Assembly (NCBI GenBank): GCA_949358305.1
Contig: OX442314.1
Coordinates: 12,703,060 to 12,767,059, forward strand
Source: Strigamia acuminata
Taxonomy: Eukaryota > Arthropoda > Chilopoda > Geophilomorpha > Linotaeniidae
DNA: 64,000 bases
Direction: 5' to 3'
Under the pieces are notes generated by a model that saw only the letters and a list, made by a program, of their open reading frames with translations, was not told where the DNA came from and ran no database searches. Below, one piece after another: positions 30,964-41,704 of this stretch (within the stretch, counting starts at the first letter, position 1; each line of letters starts with the position of its first letter). The position numbers were made by a program, and so were the translations under genes.

Positions 30964-31122
30964 TGTTGGGATGTCCTATGATGTCATTATTAATAAGCGC
31001 CACCTAGCGCCTTGTGTATAAATACGTAATAAACTTTAAGGGAAACACTTCCGATTTTACCACGTTAACGTTAACACCTTGTCCGTTATTTTTCTACAAC
31101 CTCAATCACGTTACATCCAACA
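30964..31122 (+). repeat. 5' LTR of Copia element
   Basis: TGTTGGGATG...CATCCAACA, with a TATA-like tgtataaatac at about 31014-31024. Confidence 0.93.
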
Positions 31123-31171
31123 GGTTATGGGCCTAGGAACGCTGTAACTGCACAGGGAAGTAGCTGCAACA

Positions 31172-32929
31172 TTGTATTTGGCATTAATCGTGCCAGAATC
31201 TAACTTTTTTGGAAAAATTGTGTTTTTGAGAGACGAGGACGACGGTGCAGTAGCAGATGAACCCGAGCAACAGCAATTGCGACGCAACCCACCACGCAAC
31301 TGCGGACCTCCGAAGCGTTTGGCGGACCACTACGCTCTCTACACGACAATGGAACAGTGTGGGGACGATCCCAATTCGTACAGTGAGGCCATGCAACGCC
31401 CTGATGCAGACGAATGGAAACAGGCCGTTTTGCAGGAACTGGACGCACTCGAAAAGTGTAAAACTTGGGAACTCGCTGATTTGCCACCTGGGCGCAAGCC
31501 CATTACTTGTCGCTGGGTTTTCTGCATTAAACGAACAGCAGATGGGAACCTTGAGCGATACAAAGCGCGTTTGGTAGCGCGTGGATGCTCACAAGTAGGC
31601 GGAATTGACTACGACGAGACGTTTTCGCCGGTGGTCAAGTACACGACTTTACGGCTCCTTTTGGCGATGGCTGCTGCTAATGGATGGGAAATCTACCAGA
31701 TGGACGCTGTGACTGCCTTTTTGCACGGTGAATTGAAGGAGGAAATTTATATGACGCTGCCTGAAGGACTTGAAAAATTACTTGGCAAGGCGAAATATTG
31801 TCGATTAAAAAAGGCGTTGTATGGACTTAGACAGGCCGGGCGGGCATGGTATGAGCTCCTTGACAAGGGCTTAATTGAAATTGGCTTGACACGCTCGGAT
31901 TTTGACAATTGTGTTTATTTTTTACAAGATAAATGTGGAATTATAATTGTTGCTGTTTATGTCAATGACTTTCTTATTTTCTCTAGCAGTTCGGAATTGA
32001 AACGGAGGACAAAAGGACAACTTTCATCAAAGTTTGAGATGAAAGATTTTGGCGAAGCTCATTACTGTCTTGGCATAAGATTTACCAGAGACCGGAAGCT
32101 TGGGACAATCAGTTTGGACCAGTCGGAATACATCAAGCGGCTGCTGAAACGATTTGATATGCCGGATTGCAAGCCGACCCCAACACCAACGGACCCAAGC
32201 CTGAAGCTCACCAACTTAATGGCGCCGAAGACTGCTACAGAAAGGGCGGAGATCAGCAAAGTACCTTATCAAGAGGCAGTCGGAAGTTTACTTTATGCAG
32301 CACAAGCAACAAGACCGGACATTGCACAAGCTGTGGGAGTGGTCAGTAAATTCAATTCTAATTTTGGACCTCTCCATTGGATTGCAGTGAAGCGGATCAT
32401 GCGATATTTGCAAGGAACAATCAACATGAAACTGGTGTACGGAACTTCGAAAAGTTCAACGGTTGTTGGTTATGCAGACGCCGATCACGCTGGATGTCTT
32501 GATACGAGGAGGTCGACTACTGGATACCTTTTCATGGCAGCTGGTGGGGCAATCAGCTGGTCCAGTAAGAAACAACCAACTGTTGCTGAGTCAACTACAG
32601 AAGCAGAATACATGTCTGTATCGATGGCGTCTAAAGAAGCTATTTGGTTGCGACGAGCTATTCAAGAATTGAAACCCAACGAATGCAAAGTGCCAATTGT
32701 TGTTCATTCGGATAACCAGAGCGCACTCAGATTGTCAAAGAATGCTGTGTACCACTCCAGAACCAAGCATATTGATATCAAGCATCATTTCATCCGGGAA
32801 GTCATAAAAAATGGACATATTATCGTCAAGTTTATTGGGACTGAGGAGATGATCGCTGATATTCTAACCAAGGGACTAACAAAAGAAAAACATCAATGGT
32901 GTACAAGGATAATGGGATTGTTAAATTAA
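31172..32929 (+). CDS. Copia Pol fragment: RT and RNase H
   Basis: 585 aa, open from just after the leader. It begins in the pre-RT linker, then RT (WKQAVLQELDALE, KARLVARGCSQ, DAVTAFLHGELKEEIYM). The active-site motif is YVNDFLIF (about residue 266) where Copia RTs have YVDD; the Asn replaces a catalytic Asp. RNase H follows (GYADADHAGC, STTEAEYMS, HIDIKHHFIRE) to the end. Both the missing domains and the active-site change argue that this copy cannot move by itself. Confidence 0.9.
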   Translation: MYLALIVPESNFFGKIVFLRDEDDGAVADEPEQQQLRRNPPRNCGPPKRLADHYALYTTMEQCGDDPNSYSEAMQRPDADEWKQAVLQELDALEKCKTWELADLPPGRKPITCRWVFCIKRTADGNLERYKARLVARGCSQVGGIDYDETFSPVVKYTTLRLLLAMAAANGWEIYQMDAVTAFLHGELKEEIYMTLPEGLEKLLGKAKYCRLKKALYGLRQAGRAWYELLDKGLIEIGLTRSDFDNCVYFLQDKCGIIIVAVYVNDFLIFSSSSELKRRTKGQLSSKFEMKDFGEAHYCLGIRFTRDRKLGTISLDQSEYIKRLLKRFDMPDCKPTPTPTDPSLKLTNLMAPKTATERAEISKVPYQEAVGSLLYAAQATRPDIAQAVGVVSKFNSNFGPLHWIAVKRIMRYLQGTINMKLVYGTSKSSTVVGYADADHAGCLDTRRSTTGYLFMAAGGAISWSSKKQPTVAESTTEAEYMSVSMASKEAIWLRRAIQELKPNECKVPIVVHSDNQSALRLSKNAVYHSRTKHIDIKHHFIREVIKNGHIIVKFIGTEEMIADILTKGLTKEKHQWCTRIMGLLN

Positions 32930-33000
32930 TTTTGTTTTTGTATACCATATTTGAAACTGTTTGTTGTTGTATTTTGCATTATGTCATCAAAGTGTGGGAG

Positions 33001-33159
33001 TGTTGGGATGTCCTATGATGTCATTATTAATAAGCGCCACCTAGCGCCTTGTGTATAAATACGTAATAAACTTTAAGGGAAACACTTCCGGTTTTACCAC
33101 GTTAACGTTAACACCTTGTCCGTTATTTCTCTACAACCTCAATCACGTTACATCCAACA
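33001..33159 (+). repeat. 3' LTR of Copia element
   Basis: Same length as the 5' LTR, preceded by a purine tract (gtgtgggag) and followed by ATGTA. Confidence 0.93.
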
Positions 33160-33356
33160 ATGTATCGAAATGTTAAGCATATTTTCGAGAGCATGACAAC
33201 GGATTAATCGTGAAATGAATACAAGAAATTTTTTTCTTTTTAATTTCAATTTTATTATTCGTAATTTAATTATTAAGCGAATAAACATTCGGTGATTTCG
33301 ATGATTTTTGTTGATTTTTGTTGCATTCAATGTTATGGTCGTAGTAGTGAACGTAC

Positions 33357-33465
33357 CAGGTCGAATAAAATCATCCGGGTGCAAACGATCACAATATTTG
33401 CCGAATTAAACATCATCATCAACAATCTGTCGATATACATTATTAACCACAAACGCGGCCGATTT
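33357..33465 (-). pseudogene. LRR paralog fragment, N-terminal region only
   Basis: The minus strand reads VNNVYRQIVDDDV, a stop, then CDRLHPDDFIRPGT, matching residues about 25-65 of the LRR family. No BC box and no LRRs follow. The rest of 33166-33900 is AT-rich. Confidence 0.65.
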
Positions 33466-33910
33466 TGTTTAAATGTCCCGCATAGCCAACCGGAAGTTGA
33501 TCCAACGGTTCACATTGCGCATGTGCAGCAGTTGGATTTTGGGAAATTTTAAGGCCGTTCAAAGTTGAAATCCGATTTACTTGATTTCTGAAAATCCAGA
33601 AAATCAGGATTTCGGAAAGCCATTTAAGAATGAACTCACCGACAGAATTTAAAAGTAGCGAGAAACCAAAGCAAGTTTGTAAAAAAAAAAAAATTTGCGA
33701 TTTTTAAACCTATTATTTTTTTTTTATTGTTTGTTACGATGTTAATTGAAAATAAATAAAATTTCAGAATGAAAATCCTGATAGTTTCGAGAAAACGAAT
33801 AAAAACACTTTTGGAGGTCAAAATTGACCCTGCTGGGGTGGGTTAATAAGAGAATTGAAAATAAATGATTGCCATTGAGCACATTGGATTTGCTTATTTG
33901 ATCATGTACC

Positions 33911-35212
33911 CTATGTTATGTATTCAAGATCAAGTTCAAGATCCAAATGTGAAACTTGAGCATAATTTGTAATCACATCACAAGCTGGTTTGTCCATACA
34001 TTGGCAATTAGAAATTAATAAATCATTTAGAAGATTCTTCATTGATACATATTTTAAAACTGTTGCTGAACTTATCGAGTGACAATGAAAAATCCTCAAC
34101 TTCATGAGATTTTGCAGTAAATTCATTTCAGTGAGCTTTGTGAAGAAGTTATCGGAAAAAGATTGACAACCCCAAACGTCTAGTGTCTCTAAATTAACGG
34201 AATTTACAAATAACATCTGCAAATGTTGTTCGGATAGTGTATTTCGTTGTTCATCAGGTGCTTCAAAAATATTTAGTATACGTAGATTTCTGAATGGAAC
34301 CTGATTGGATACGATTTTTAAATTGTAAGAATTAGTTGTTTTAACACACATTGAACAATCGACCAAATATAAACTTTTTAACATTGGACAGAAAAATCCG
34401 ATTTGCTGAATACTGACTGAACCAATCCTAAACAGTTCTAAGCTAGTTAGTCTCCCCATTGTTTTGGATAGTATTGATGCAACAATAGCATTAAAGCAGT
34501 TTGTGAATGTAAGTGGCCAAAATCCAATCTTACATAAATTTGGAAACATTTGGGTAACAATGCTGAGATCGTCATCTGTGCATTCACTCAGACTTAAACG
34601 TTCGAGGGAATATGGGTTTATCGTTTTGTTGGATTTAAAATCTTGTTTTAGGAGTGGAAATAATGCGAAATCACAATCTAATTGTTTTAGAAAAGGCAGA
34701 CCTTTTGCGAGTTCAAAACATCCATTAGCTGTAACTTCGGTATATCGAACGTCTAAGTATTCAATTTTAGCGTTTTTCATACCCAGAATCATCTTGGCTA
34801 AAATCAAATCTGAGATCGCATCGTTTCCGTACAAGTGAAGACGTTTTAGGTTGGGCAAATGTTTCACCAATCGTATTAAGCAGTCAGATGAAATTTCAAG
34901 AAATGATAAATCTAGTTCTGCCAGGTTTTTACACACTTCGATAATTTTATCTACAATTTCGTGTATGTGCAGAGCGGAAAACCGGGCCAAATGACACAAT
35001 GATCGCGTGTCAGGACGAATAAATTCATCCGTATGCAAACGATAGTGACACGCCGTTTTTTCATCGTACCGACTATTATAAGTAACGAGGCGTCGATATA
35101 TCTTATTAACCAAAGCGGGTGGAAAATTAATAAGGCGTATCTTGTCGTAATATGCAACGATTGTTTCTAAACATGATTCTTCCAAACTCGACGCTGATTT
35201 TTTAAAAGGCAT
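33911..35212 (-). CDS. LRR protein C, putative CUL2-Elongin BC substrate receptor
   Basis: Intact single exon, 433 aa, close relative of gene A. SLEESCLETI (BC box) is followed after 11 residues by FPPALVNKI (Cullin-2 box), DEFIRPDTRSLCHL and about ten LRRs. Ends LDLELDLEYIT. Differences from gene A are spread through the LRRs, where a substrate would bind. Its upstream region carries the family promoter block (TTTAAGCGATGC on the minus strand near 35280). No mutation seen. Confidence 0.85.
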   Translation of the reverse strand: MPFKKSASSLEESCLETIVAYYDKIRLINFPPALVNKIYRRLVTYNSRYDEKTACHYRLHTDEFIRPDTRSLCHLARFSALHIHEIVDKIIEVCKNLAELDLSFLEISSDCLIRLVKHLPNLKRLHLYGNDAISDLILAKMILGMKNAKIEYLDVRYTEVTANGCFELAKGLPFLKQLDCDFALFPLLKQDFKSNKTINPYSLERLSLSECTDDDLSIVTQMFPNLCKIGFWPLTFTNCFNAIVASILSKTMGRLTSLELFRIGSVSIQQIGFFCPMLKSLYLVDCSMCVKTTNSYNLKIVSNQVPFRNLRILNIFEAPDEQRNTLSEQHLQMLFVNSVNLETLDVWGCQSFSDNFFTKLTEMNLLQNLMKLRIFHCHSISSATVLKYVSMKNLLNDLLISNCQCMDKPACDVITNYAQVSHLDLELDLEYIT

Positions 35213-35580
35213 GACGTGATGTAATAGATTCTGGCGTAAGATGGTCAGCCTTCAAACAAATGATTACTGATCCGTGAAGCATCGCTTAAATTGAATTGAA
35301 CTTGTAAACGTACTATTAACGTTCAGTGACAATTGATATCGTTTCACCAAACGGTTACCGCACATATCGTAACTAATTTTATTTTATTTTACTTTCAAAT
35401 TAGTTAAAGATAAAGAATGAGGCCAAAAATATGTTACGTTGGGAATAAAAGTAATTTATTGAATTTGACAGTATAAAATGTAGTTACGGTAGTTAACTTT
35501 TTATTTACCGCATTTTAGAGTAGGTGCATTCAATAAGTCTAAAACCTATGCAAAACTCGTTTCGTGTTTGCACGTGACGT

Positions 35581-35616
35581 CATTCCCATTGAATAACATG
35601 TTATTCAATGGGAATG
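35581..35616. repeat. 36-bp perfect palindrome
   Basis: CATTCCCATTGAATAACA and its exact inverse complement without spacer, followed by short ACAGTACTAGT repeats. It lies between LRR genes C and D and may be the end of a foldback element. Confidence 0.85.
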
Positions 35617-36008
35617 GGAACAGTACTAGTACAGTACTAGTAATAATAAAAACTACAACTACAAAAGGAAAGTTAAGGTACCATCAATTAACTAATATTG
35701 CAAATCAAACTATTAAATACTATTCGGCCAGCATTGGGTGACAAAGCACCTACTGTATTCAAAAGTAAACAAAGCAATTTTGTAAAAAAAATAAAAAAAA
35801 ATGCGATTTTTAAATCAATTATTTTTTTTTATTGTTTATTATGATGTTAAATGAAAATAAATGAAATTTCAGAATGGATACCTTGATAGTTTTCGAGAAA
35901 AAAATAAAAACACTTTTGTAGGTCAAAATTGACCCTAGGTTGGGGTGGGGAGGGTTAATAAAAGAATTGAAAATAAATGCTTGCCTTGATCACATTGGAT
36001 ATGCTTAT

Positions 36009-36740
36009 TTGATCATGTATCCTAAATCATGTGTTCAAGAACAAGTTGAACACGCAAATTAACTTGCGCATAATTTGTAATCACATCACAAGCTGGTTTG
36101 TCCATACTTTGGCAACATTTATCATGTTCTAATATTTTCTGGACAAACGGTTTGACCCGTTTATTTGAATTTTTGGCCACAAACTATCAATACATTAAGA
36201 AATAAAGTGTATATTCTGAATTGTCTATATTGTCTCTTTTTTAAGAGTAAAACATGTCCAAACCCAAAGTTAAATAAATCGCGGTTTGTCCATACTTTGG
36301 CCATACTTTGGCAGTTAGAAATTAACAAATCATTAAGAGGATTCTTCATTGATACCAATTTTAAAACTGTTGCTGAACCTATCGAGTGACAATGACTAAT
36401 GCTCAACATTTTAAGATTTTGCAGTAAATTCATTTCGACGAGCTTTGTCATCAAGTTATCGAAAAAAGATTGACAACCCAAAACGTGAGGTTCTCTAAAT
36501 TAACGGAATTTACAAGTTAACATTTGCAAATGTTGTTCGGATATTGTGTTTTGTTGTTCACCCGGTTCTTCAAAAATGAATAGTGTATGCATATTTCTGA
36601 ATGGAACCTGATTGGATACTGTTTTTAAATTGTACCGTAATAATAAGTTGTTTTAACACAGATTGGAAAATCGCTCAATAATAACAGTTGGACAGAAAAA
36701 GCCGGTCCAAACAACGCAATGATCTCGTGTCAGGACAAAG
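36009..36740 (-). pseudogene. LRR gene D, degraded C-terminal half
   Basis: The minus strand contains GCQSFFDNLMTKLVEMNLLQ through LLISNCQSM, matching the last LRRs of gene C, then about 170 bp of unrelated sequence (36113-36280) flanked by repeats of 'ttgtccatactttgg'. Upstream parts (36485-36700) are recognisable but frameshifted. The N-terminus is missing. Confidence 0.75.
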
Positions 36741-36966
36741 TGAAAAGGCTCAGCCAATGGAAAATAGACCCAACTTTTAGTGAGCCAGAGTATGGTATAA
36801 AAAATGCTCGTAATAAAACATCCACTAAATGATTTATACATTTCTTGTAGTCAAAATAAGGACTAAAACTAAATACTGCTTAAAAGTCAGAATTTCAATC
36901 TTAAAGCTAAACTGTCGACTTATAATCTAAAAGTAAAACTAAATAATTTATTCCTATCATAAGCTA

Positions 36967-37009
36967 AACGTTAATCAAACGTTACAAACTGTAACGTTTG
37001 ATTAACGTT
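36967..37009. repeat. Inverted repeat upstream of LRR gene E
   Basis: Perfect 19-bp arms, AACGTTAATCAAACGTTAC (36967-36985) and its complement (36991-37009), with a 5-nt spacer, about 70 bp upstream of the gene E start. AACGTT-containing motifs also occur before gene F (39483-39500). Confidence 0.8.
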
Positions 37010-37077
37010 ATCAAACAGTATATTATTTAAGCGATGGTTCAATGATGATCATTCCACCGAATAATGACCATCTCGTC

Positions 37078-38382
37078 ATGCCTCACAAGAAATCAGTCTT
37101 AAGTTTAGAAAAAGCGTGCTTGAAAACAATCTCTGCACATTACAACGAAATAAGCCACGATATTATTAATTTTCCAGTCGTATTGATTAATAATATCTAT
37201 CAACACATTGTAGATGAAAGCGATAATCATTACCATTGTTTACATTCGGATGACTTTATTCGTCCTGGCACGAGATCTTTACGCTGCTTGAACCGGTTTT
37301 GCGATCTATCGGCAGACGAACTTGTGGATAAAATAATCCACGTTTGTAAAAATCTAGTAGAGCTAGACTTGTCACACGAGGAGGTAACATCGGAAAGCGT
37401 ACTAACATTGGCGAAATATTTACGAAACATCCAACGTCTCGACCTCGAAGGAAACACCGAGATCACAGATTCCATTTTAGCCCAGATGATTTCGAGGAGC
37501 GTAAAAGTGGAATATTTAAACATTTGTTTTACCGAAGCTTCAGTAAATGGGTGTTTACAACTCGTAAAAGATCTGCCTCGTCTCAAAGAATTAGATTGTG
37601 ATCCCTGGAAGTGGCGGGACTTATTTACACTCCTAAAAGAAAACTTTACTCGCAACGAAATGCGCCGCTCGTATTCTCTCGAAAGTATTAGACTGCGTAA
37701 TTGGGCAGAAAAGGATCTCAGCATTGTTACACAAATGTTTCCGAATTTGCGTAAGATTGTCTTGATCGCAACTTCACCGAGGAACTGTTTTAATGCTATA
37801 GTTGCATCGATACTAAGCAAAACAGAGGAACGACTAACTAGTATAACTCTGAGCAGGATTAGTGCAGTCAATATTCGGCAAATCAGCACGTTCTGTCCAA
37901 TGTTAAACAGTTTAGAATTGAGCGTTTGTTCAATCTGTGTAGAAACAACTTATTCTGATAATAATAACCCCCTTCCATTCAGAAATCTACGTTCGCTGAC
38001 AATTATGGAAAAACCGATTTTGCAACTAAACGTGATGGCCGAACAAGATTTGCGCGTGTTATTGGTAAATTCCGTCAATTTAACGAGCCTAAGTGTTTGG
38101 AATTGTCAAGCTTTTTCTAACACCTTGATTACAGAGCTCATCAAATTGAATTTACTGCAAAATCTGACAGATTTAAGCATTCTCTTGTGTCACTCGATTA
38201 GTTCTTCAACAATTTTAAAATTACTAGCAATGAAAAATCCATTAAATGATCTGGCAATCCATGAGTGCCAAAAAATCGACAAATCTGCTTGTGATATAAT
38301 TGAAAATTATGTTCACAGTCAGAATTTGGATCTTGTTCTTCATCTTGAAGAAGACGAGGACCTTGAAGAAGACGATAATTAA
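37078..38382 (+). CDS. LRR protein E, putative CUL2-Elongin BC substrate receptor
   Basis: 434 aa from the ATG at 37078, which aligns with the paralogs (MPHKKS); an in-frame ATG at 37042 would add 12 residues. BC box SLEKACLKTI, then FPVVLINNI (Cullin-2 box), DDFIRPGTRSLRCL and LRRs (LVELDLSHEEV, IQRLDLEGN, LNSLELSVC, LTSLSVWNC). The C-terminus is an acidic tail with EEDED repeats. Promoter block TATTTAAGCGATGG begins at about 37025. Confidence 0.85.
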   Translation: MPHKKSVLSLEKACLKTISAHYNEISHDIINFPVVLINNIYQHIVDESDNHYHCLHSDDFIRPGTRSLRCLNRFCDLSADELVDKIIHVCKNLVELDLSHEEVTSESVLTLAKYLRNIQRLDLEGNTEITDSILAQMISRSVKVEYLNICFTEASVNGCLQLVKDLPRLKELDCDPWKWRDLFTLLKENFTRNEMRRSYSLESIRLRNWAEKDLSIVTQMFPNLRKIVLIATSPRNCFNAIVASILSKTEERLTSITLSRISAVNIRQISTFCPMLNSLELSVCSICVETTYSDNNNPLPFRNLRSLTIMEKPILQLNVMAEQDLRVLLVNSVNLTSLSVWNCQAFSNTLITELIKLNLLQNLTDLSILLCHSISSSTILKLLAMKNPLNDLAIHECQKIDKSACDIIENYVHSQNLDLVLHLEEDEDLEEDDN

Positions 38383-38426
38383 AGAATCCACATAAATTCT
38401 AAGCAAACAACTACTTTATATCACTA

Positions 38427-38859
38427 CCGTATATACTCGCGTATAGTGCGAAATATTTATTGCAAATTTTGGACCTCGAATTGGGGGGTTGCGCATAATA
38501 AAAAAAAAAAAAAAAAAAAATTGACGTATACGTAACGTTTGGACTACGCGCGTAATTCGTACGTATATAACTTTGTTTATCCCGTTTACAACACACAATA
38601 CGACCAACCGTCAATCTAAATAATGCAAATAACGCAACAATCTAGCAATCCATCATCGAAATATAAGCAAAGAGGAAAACTTTTTTGATTTTAAAGTTTC
38701 CTTTTAAATAAATAAACTTTTCTAACCACATTTTGCAGTGTTGTGGTACACAAATGTTAATTCGCATTATATGTGCATACATCACTTATTAGCAAAAATG
38801 GCGCCTAAAATTGGGGGGTTGCATTATACGCGTGTCGCATTATACGCAAGTATATACGG
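38427..38859. mobile_element. 433-bp MITE with TA target duplication
   Basis: Ends CCGTATATACTCGCGTATAGTGCG and, inverted, CCGTATATACTTGCGTATAATGCG, flanked by TA at 38425-38426 and 38860-38861. Inside are two 'attggggggttgc' stretches and a 20-base A run. No coding capacity; Tc1/mariner/pogo-type by TSD. Confidence 0.8.
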
Positions 38860-38861
38860 TA

Positions 38862-39583
38862 ATTCAGTGAACTACCTACATTCCGATATTTAGTTCTGCG
38901 ACAATGGAAAGAATAAATATACAGTACAGTAATTTATTGATGTCTTTTGGGATTCTCATTGCTAGCAATATAAAATCCACTAAATGGTTTGTAGGTAGAT
39001 TTTTAAGTGCCTAAACATCGACAATTATTTACTAATTACAAATGCCAGAATTTGGATTTTAATCTTGTTTGTCGAAATACCGCACACGAGTACTCAAAAA
39101 CCAAAGATACATTTATATTGTCCATTAAATTATTTCCATAAAACCTAGCCAAACTAAAAATTGGCGTGAAGACGTCTTTAAAGGACCATAACATTTAAAA
39201 ATTTTAAGGGCCAAATTAATATATTTTAACGACCAAGAATTTATGTTATCAAATGATTAAAATATTTTTTTTTTTAATTAAAATATTTATATTGTCTGCT
39301 AGTTAAATTAACTTTTTCACTCTAACCTAAACCATTTTTATGCCTTCATCATCTAAATAACCCAAAAGTATAACTGAATAATTTATCCCCAATCCCAACC
39401 CACAATTGCTTGGGGATTACAGGAAACTTTCAAACCTCTATTCAAATTTCAAATTGTCATATCATATTACATTACAAATTACAACGTTTGGTAAACGTTA
39501 TGTCACTAGCGTCAACACCACGTTTATGGATATAAGGAATGATTCATTGAAGTATACAATTACTAATCATCTAATCCGCCAAC
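38862..39583. other. Spacer between LRR genes E and F
   Basis: AT-rich. Weak LRR-3' flank similarity ('cataaaacctagcc', 'ataactgaataattta') recurs behind other family members. No gene supported. Confidence 0.4.
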
Positions 39584-41119
39584 ATGCCTAACAGGAAATC
39601 AGCATCGAGTTTGGAAGAATCGTGTTTGAAAACCATCTTTGCCAATTACGACAAAATACGCCATGATCTTATTCATTTTCCTATTGGATTGGTTAATGCG
39701 ATATATCAGCACTTTGTTGAATTTAGAGATAAATCCAAGATGTTAGGTGAGTGTAGAAGGAAGAAGTTTCGTTTGCATTCGGATGATTTTATTCGTCCTG
39801 GCACTAGTTCGTTATGCTGTTTGGACAGATTTTACGATCTCTCTACCCACGAACTCGTAGATAAAATAATCCGCATTTGTACAAACCTGTCTGATCTAGA
39901 CTTATCACTATCGGGTAATGCGATTCCACCCGAATTAGTAATTACATTGGTACAACATTTACCAAACCTTCAACGTCTTGACTTGGTAGCAACCAGTGCG
40001 ATCACAGATTTGATTTTACCCAAGATGATTTCGAAGAACGCGAAAATTGAACATTTAGACATTTGCATAACCCAAGTTACTTCAAATGGAGGTTTGTTTC
40101 TACTACAAAATCTACCTTTCCTAAAAAAATTAGATTGCGAGAAGAGAGTGTGGAATGACTTATTCAAACTACTCAAACAAGATTTTAACGAAATGCGGGA
40201 CACTTATTCTCTCGAAAACCTGACACTGTGCGAATGGACAGACGACGATCTCAGCATTGTCACAAAAATGTTTCCGAATTTACGTACGATTGAATTTGCG
40301 CCAAACGTCCCCAGGAATTGTTTTAATGCTATAGTTGAATCGATACTGTGCAAAACAATGGGAAAACTTACTAGCTTAACGCTGTGCAAGATCGGTCCAG
40401 TCGATATTAAGCAAATCGGCATTTTCTGCCCTGTGTTGGAAAGTTTAAGTTTGAATATTTGTTCAATTAACGATGACATATCTAATTGTAATGATTTAAA
40501 AAACGTGAACGATCAGCCGCTATTCAGGCATCTACGTAAACTGGACATTGATGAAGCACTAAACGGACCACTGAACGAACCACTAACCGAACAACAGCTG
40601 CAAATGTTATTGGTCAATCCCATTAATTTACAAAACCTATTCGTGTTTCGTTGTCAATCTTTTTCCGACAGCTTGATCACAGAGCTCATCGAATTAAATT
40701 TATTGCAAAATCTAAAAGCGTTATGGATTAGCGAGTGTCACGGGATTAGTTTAGAAACAGTTTTAAAATTTCTAGAAATGAAAAGTATACTGAATGAGTT
40801 GAGCATTACCGATTGCGAAAATATCGACAAACCAGCTTGTGATATTATTAAAAATTATGTTCAAAGTGAGAACTTGGATCTTGATCTTGTTCTTGATCAA
40901 GATTCTGATGTCGATTTAGATCAATTTCCTGATATCGATTCAGATCAAGATCTTGACGTCGATTCAGATCAATTTCCTGATATCGATTCAGATCAAGATC
41001 CTGACGTCGATTCAGATCAAGATCCTGATGTCGATTCAGATCAAAATTCTGATGTCGATTCAGATCAAGATCCTGATGTCGATCAAGATCAAATTTCTTA
41101 CATTGAAGTTAATTTATAA
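39584..41119 (+). CDS. LRR protein F with long acidic Asp/Gln repeat tail
   Basis: 511 aa, intact. SLEESCLKTI (BC box) and FPIGLVNAI (Cullin-2 box, after 13 residues), DDFIRPGTSSLCCL, about ten LRRs ending near residue 430, then an 80-residue tail of short DxDSDQ units (variants DPDVDSDQ, FPDIDSDQ, NSDVDSDQ). Tail DNA is a tandem repeat of 'gattcagatcaagatcctga' type, so tail length is probably unstable. Genes E, G and H have shorter acidic tails at the same place. Confidence 0.85.
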   Translation: MPNRKSASSLEESCLKTIFANYDKIRHDLIHFPIGLVNAIYQHFVEFRDKSKMLGECRRKKFRLHSDDFIRPGTSSLCCLDRFYDLSTHELVDKIIRICTNLSDLDLSLSGNAIPPELVITLVQHLPNLQRLDLVATSAITDLILPKMISKNAKIEHLDICITQVTSNGGLFLLQNLPFLKKLDCEKRVWNDLFKLLKQDFNEMRDTYSLENLTLCEWTDDDLSIVTKMFPNLRTIEFAPNVPRNCFNAIVESILCKTMGKLTSLTLCKIGPVDIKQIGIFCPVLESLSLNICSINDDISNCNDLKNVNDQPLFRHLRKLDIDEALNGPLNEPLTEQQLQMLLVNPINLQNLFVFRCQSFSDSLITELIELNLLQNLKALWISECHGISLETVLKFLEMKSILNELSITDCENIDKPACDIIKNYVQSENLDLDLVLDQDSDVDLDQFPDIDSDQDLDVDSDQFPDIDSDQDPDVDSDQDPDVDSDQNSDVDSDQDPDVDQDQISYIEVNL

Positions 41120-41704
41120 TCAAATGACTAAATTTTTAAAATATTCAAAAAAAAATTAATAAAACGTTTTTACATTGTCCATTACATTACATTACATTTT
41201 CTTATGTATTTATTTACAAGTATATAACTATAATACTTTATTGCCAAGCTCTATTGGCGCTACAGATGAAAAGTTAGCATAATCCTAAGTTCTCTTACGA
41301 GCTCAATCGCCAAAATATGGTGACCTAAGGTTGGTGTCATCCAGAGCGTAACTCATGGTGTCAGATGGAAAGTTTTGAAACCAGAGACGAGAAAATTGTA
41401 ATTCTAATAACAAGATAGTTGTATTGAGAGTCCCACAGGACGTAGAAAACACTGATGACGTTCTGCAGTTTGCCATGGAGAGAGATATGGATTGTGCGGG
41501 CTCCTGGTTAAGAATTCCTGATTTAGAAAATTAAAGAATTTGCTTTCGGACCATTCAATGTAATTTTTAATTAATTACTATACCGTTTAGTGTACGTTAT
41601 CAATGGCCACGACGTCGTACGTTCGTAAGTTCTATTCATTTAAGAAATAGTTCACTGAACTAAAATCATTTCATTCAGGACTGATGGTCATCTAATATCA
41701 CGAC
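41120..41704. other. Spacer between LRR genes F and G
   Basis: No gene supported. The last 80 bp carry the family promoter words (tcattcagg, gatggtcatctaat). Confidence 0.4.

Larger units (their letters stand above)
30964..33159 (+). mobile_element. Copia retrotransposon, internally deleted
   Basis: 159-bp LTRs (30964-31122 and 33001-33159) with two visible differences and a 5-bp duplication ATGTA at 30959-30963 and 33160-33164. The PBS 'ggttatgggcc' (31124-31134) resembles that of Drosophila copia, which uses an internal tRNA-iMet fragment. Gag, protease and integrase are missing: the leader runs almost directly into the linker before RT. Non-autonomous. Confidence 0.93.
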
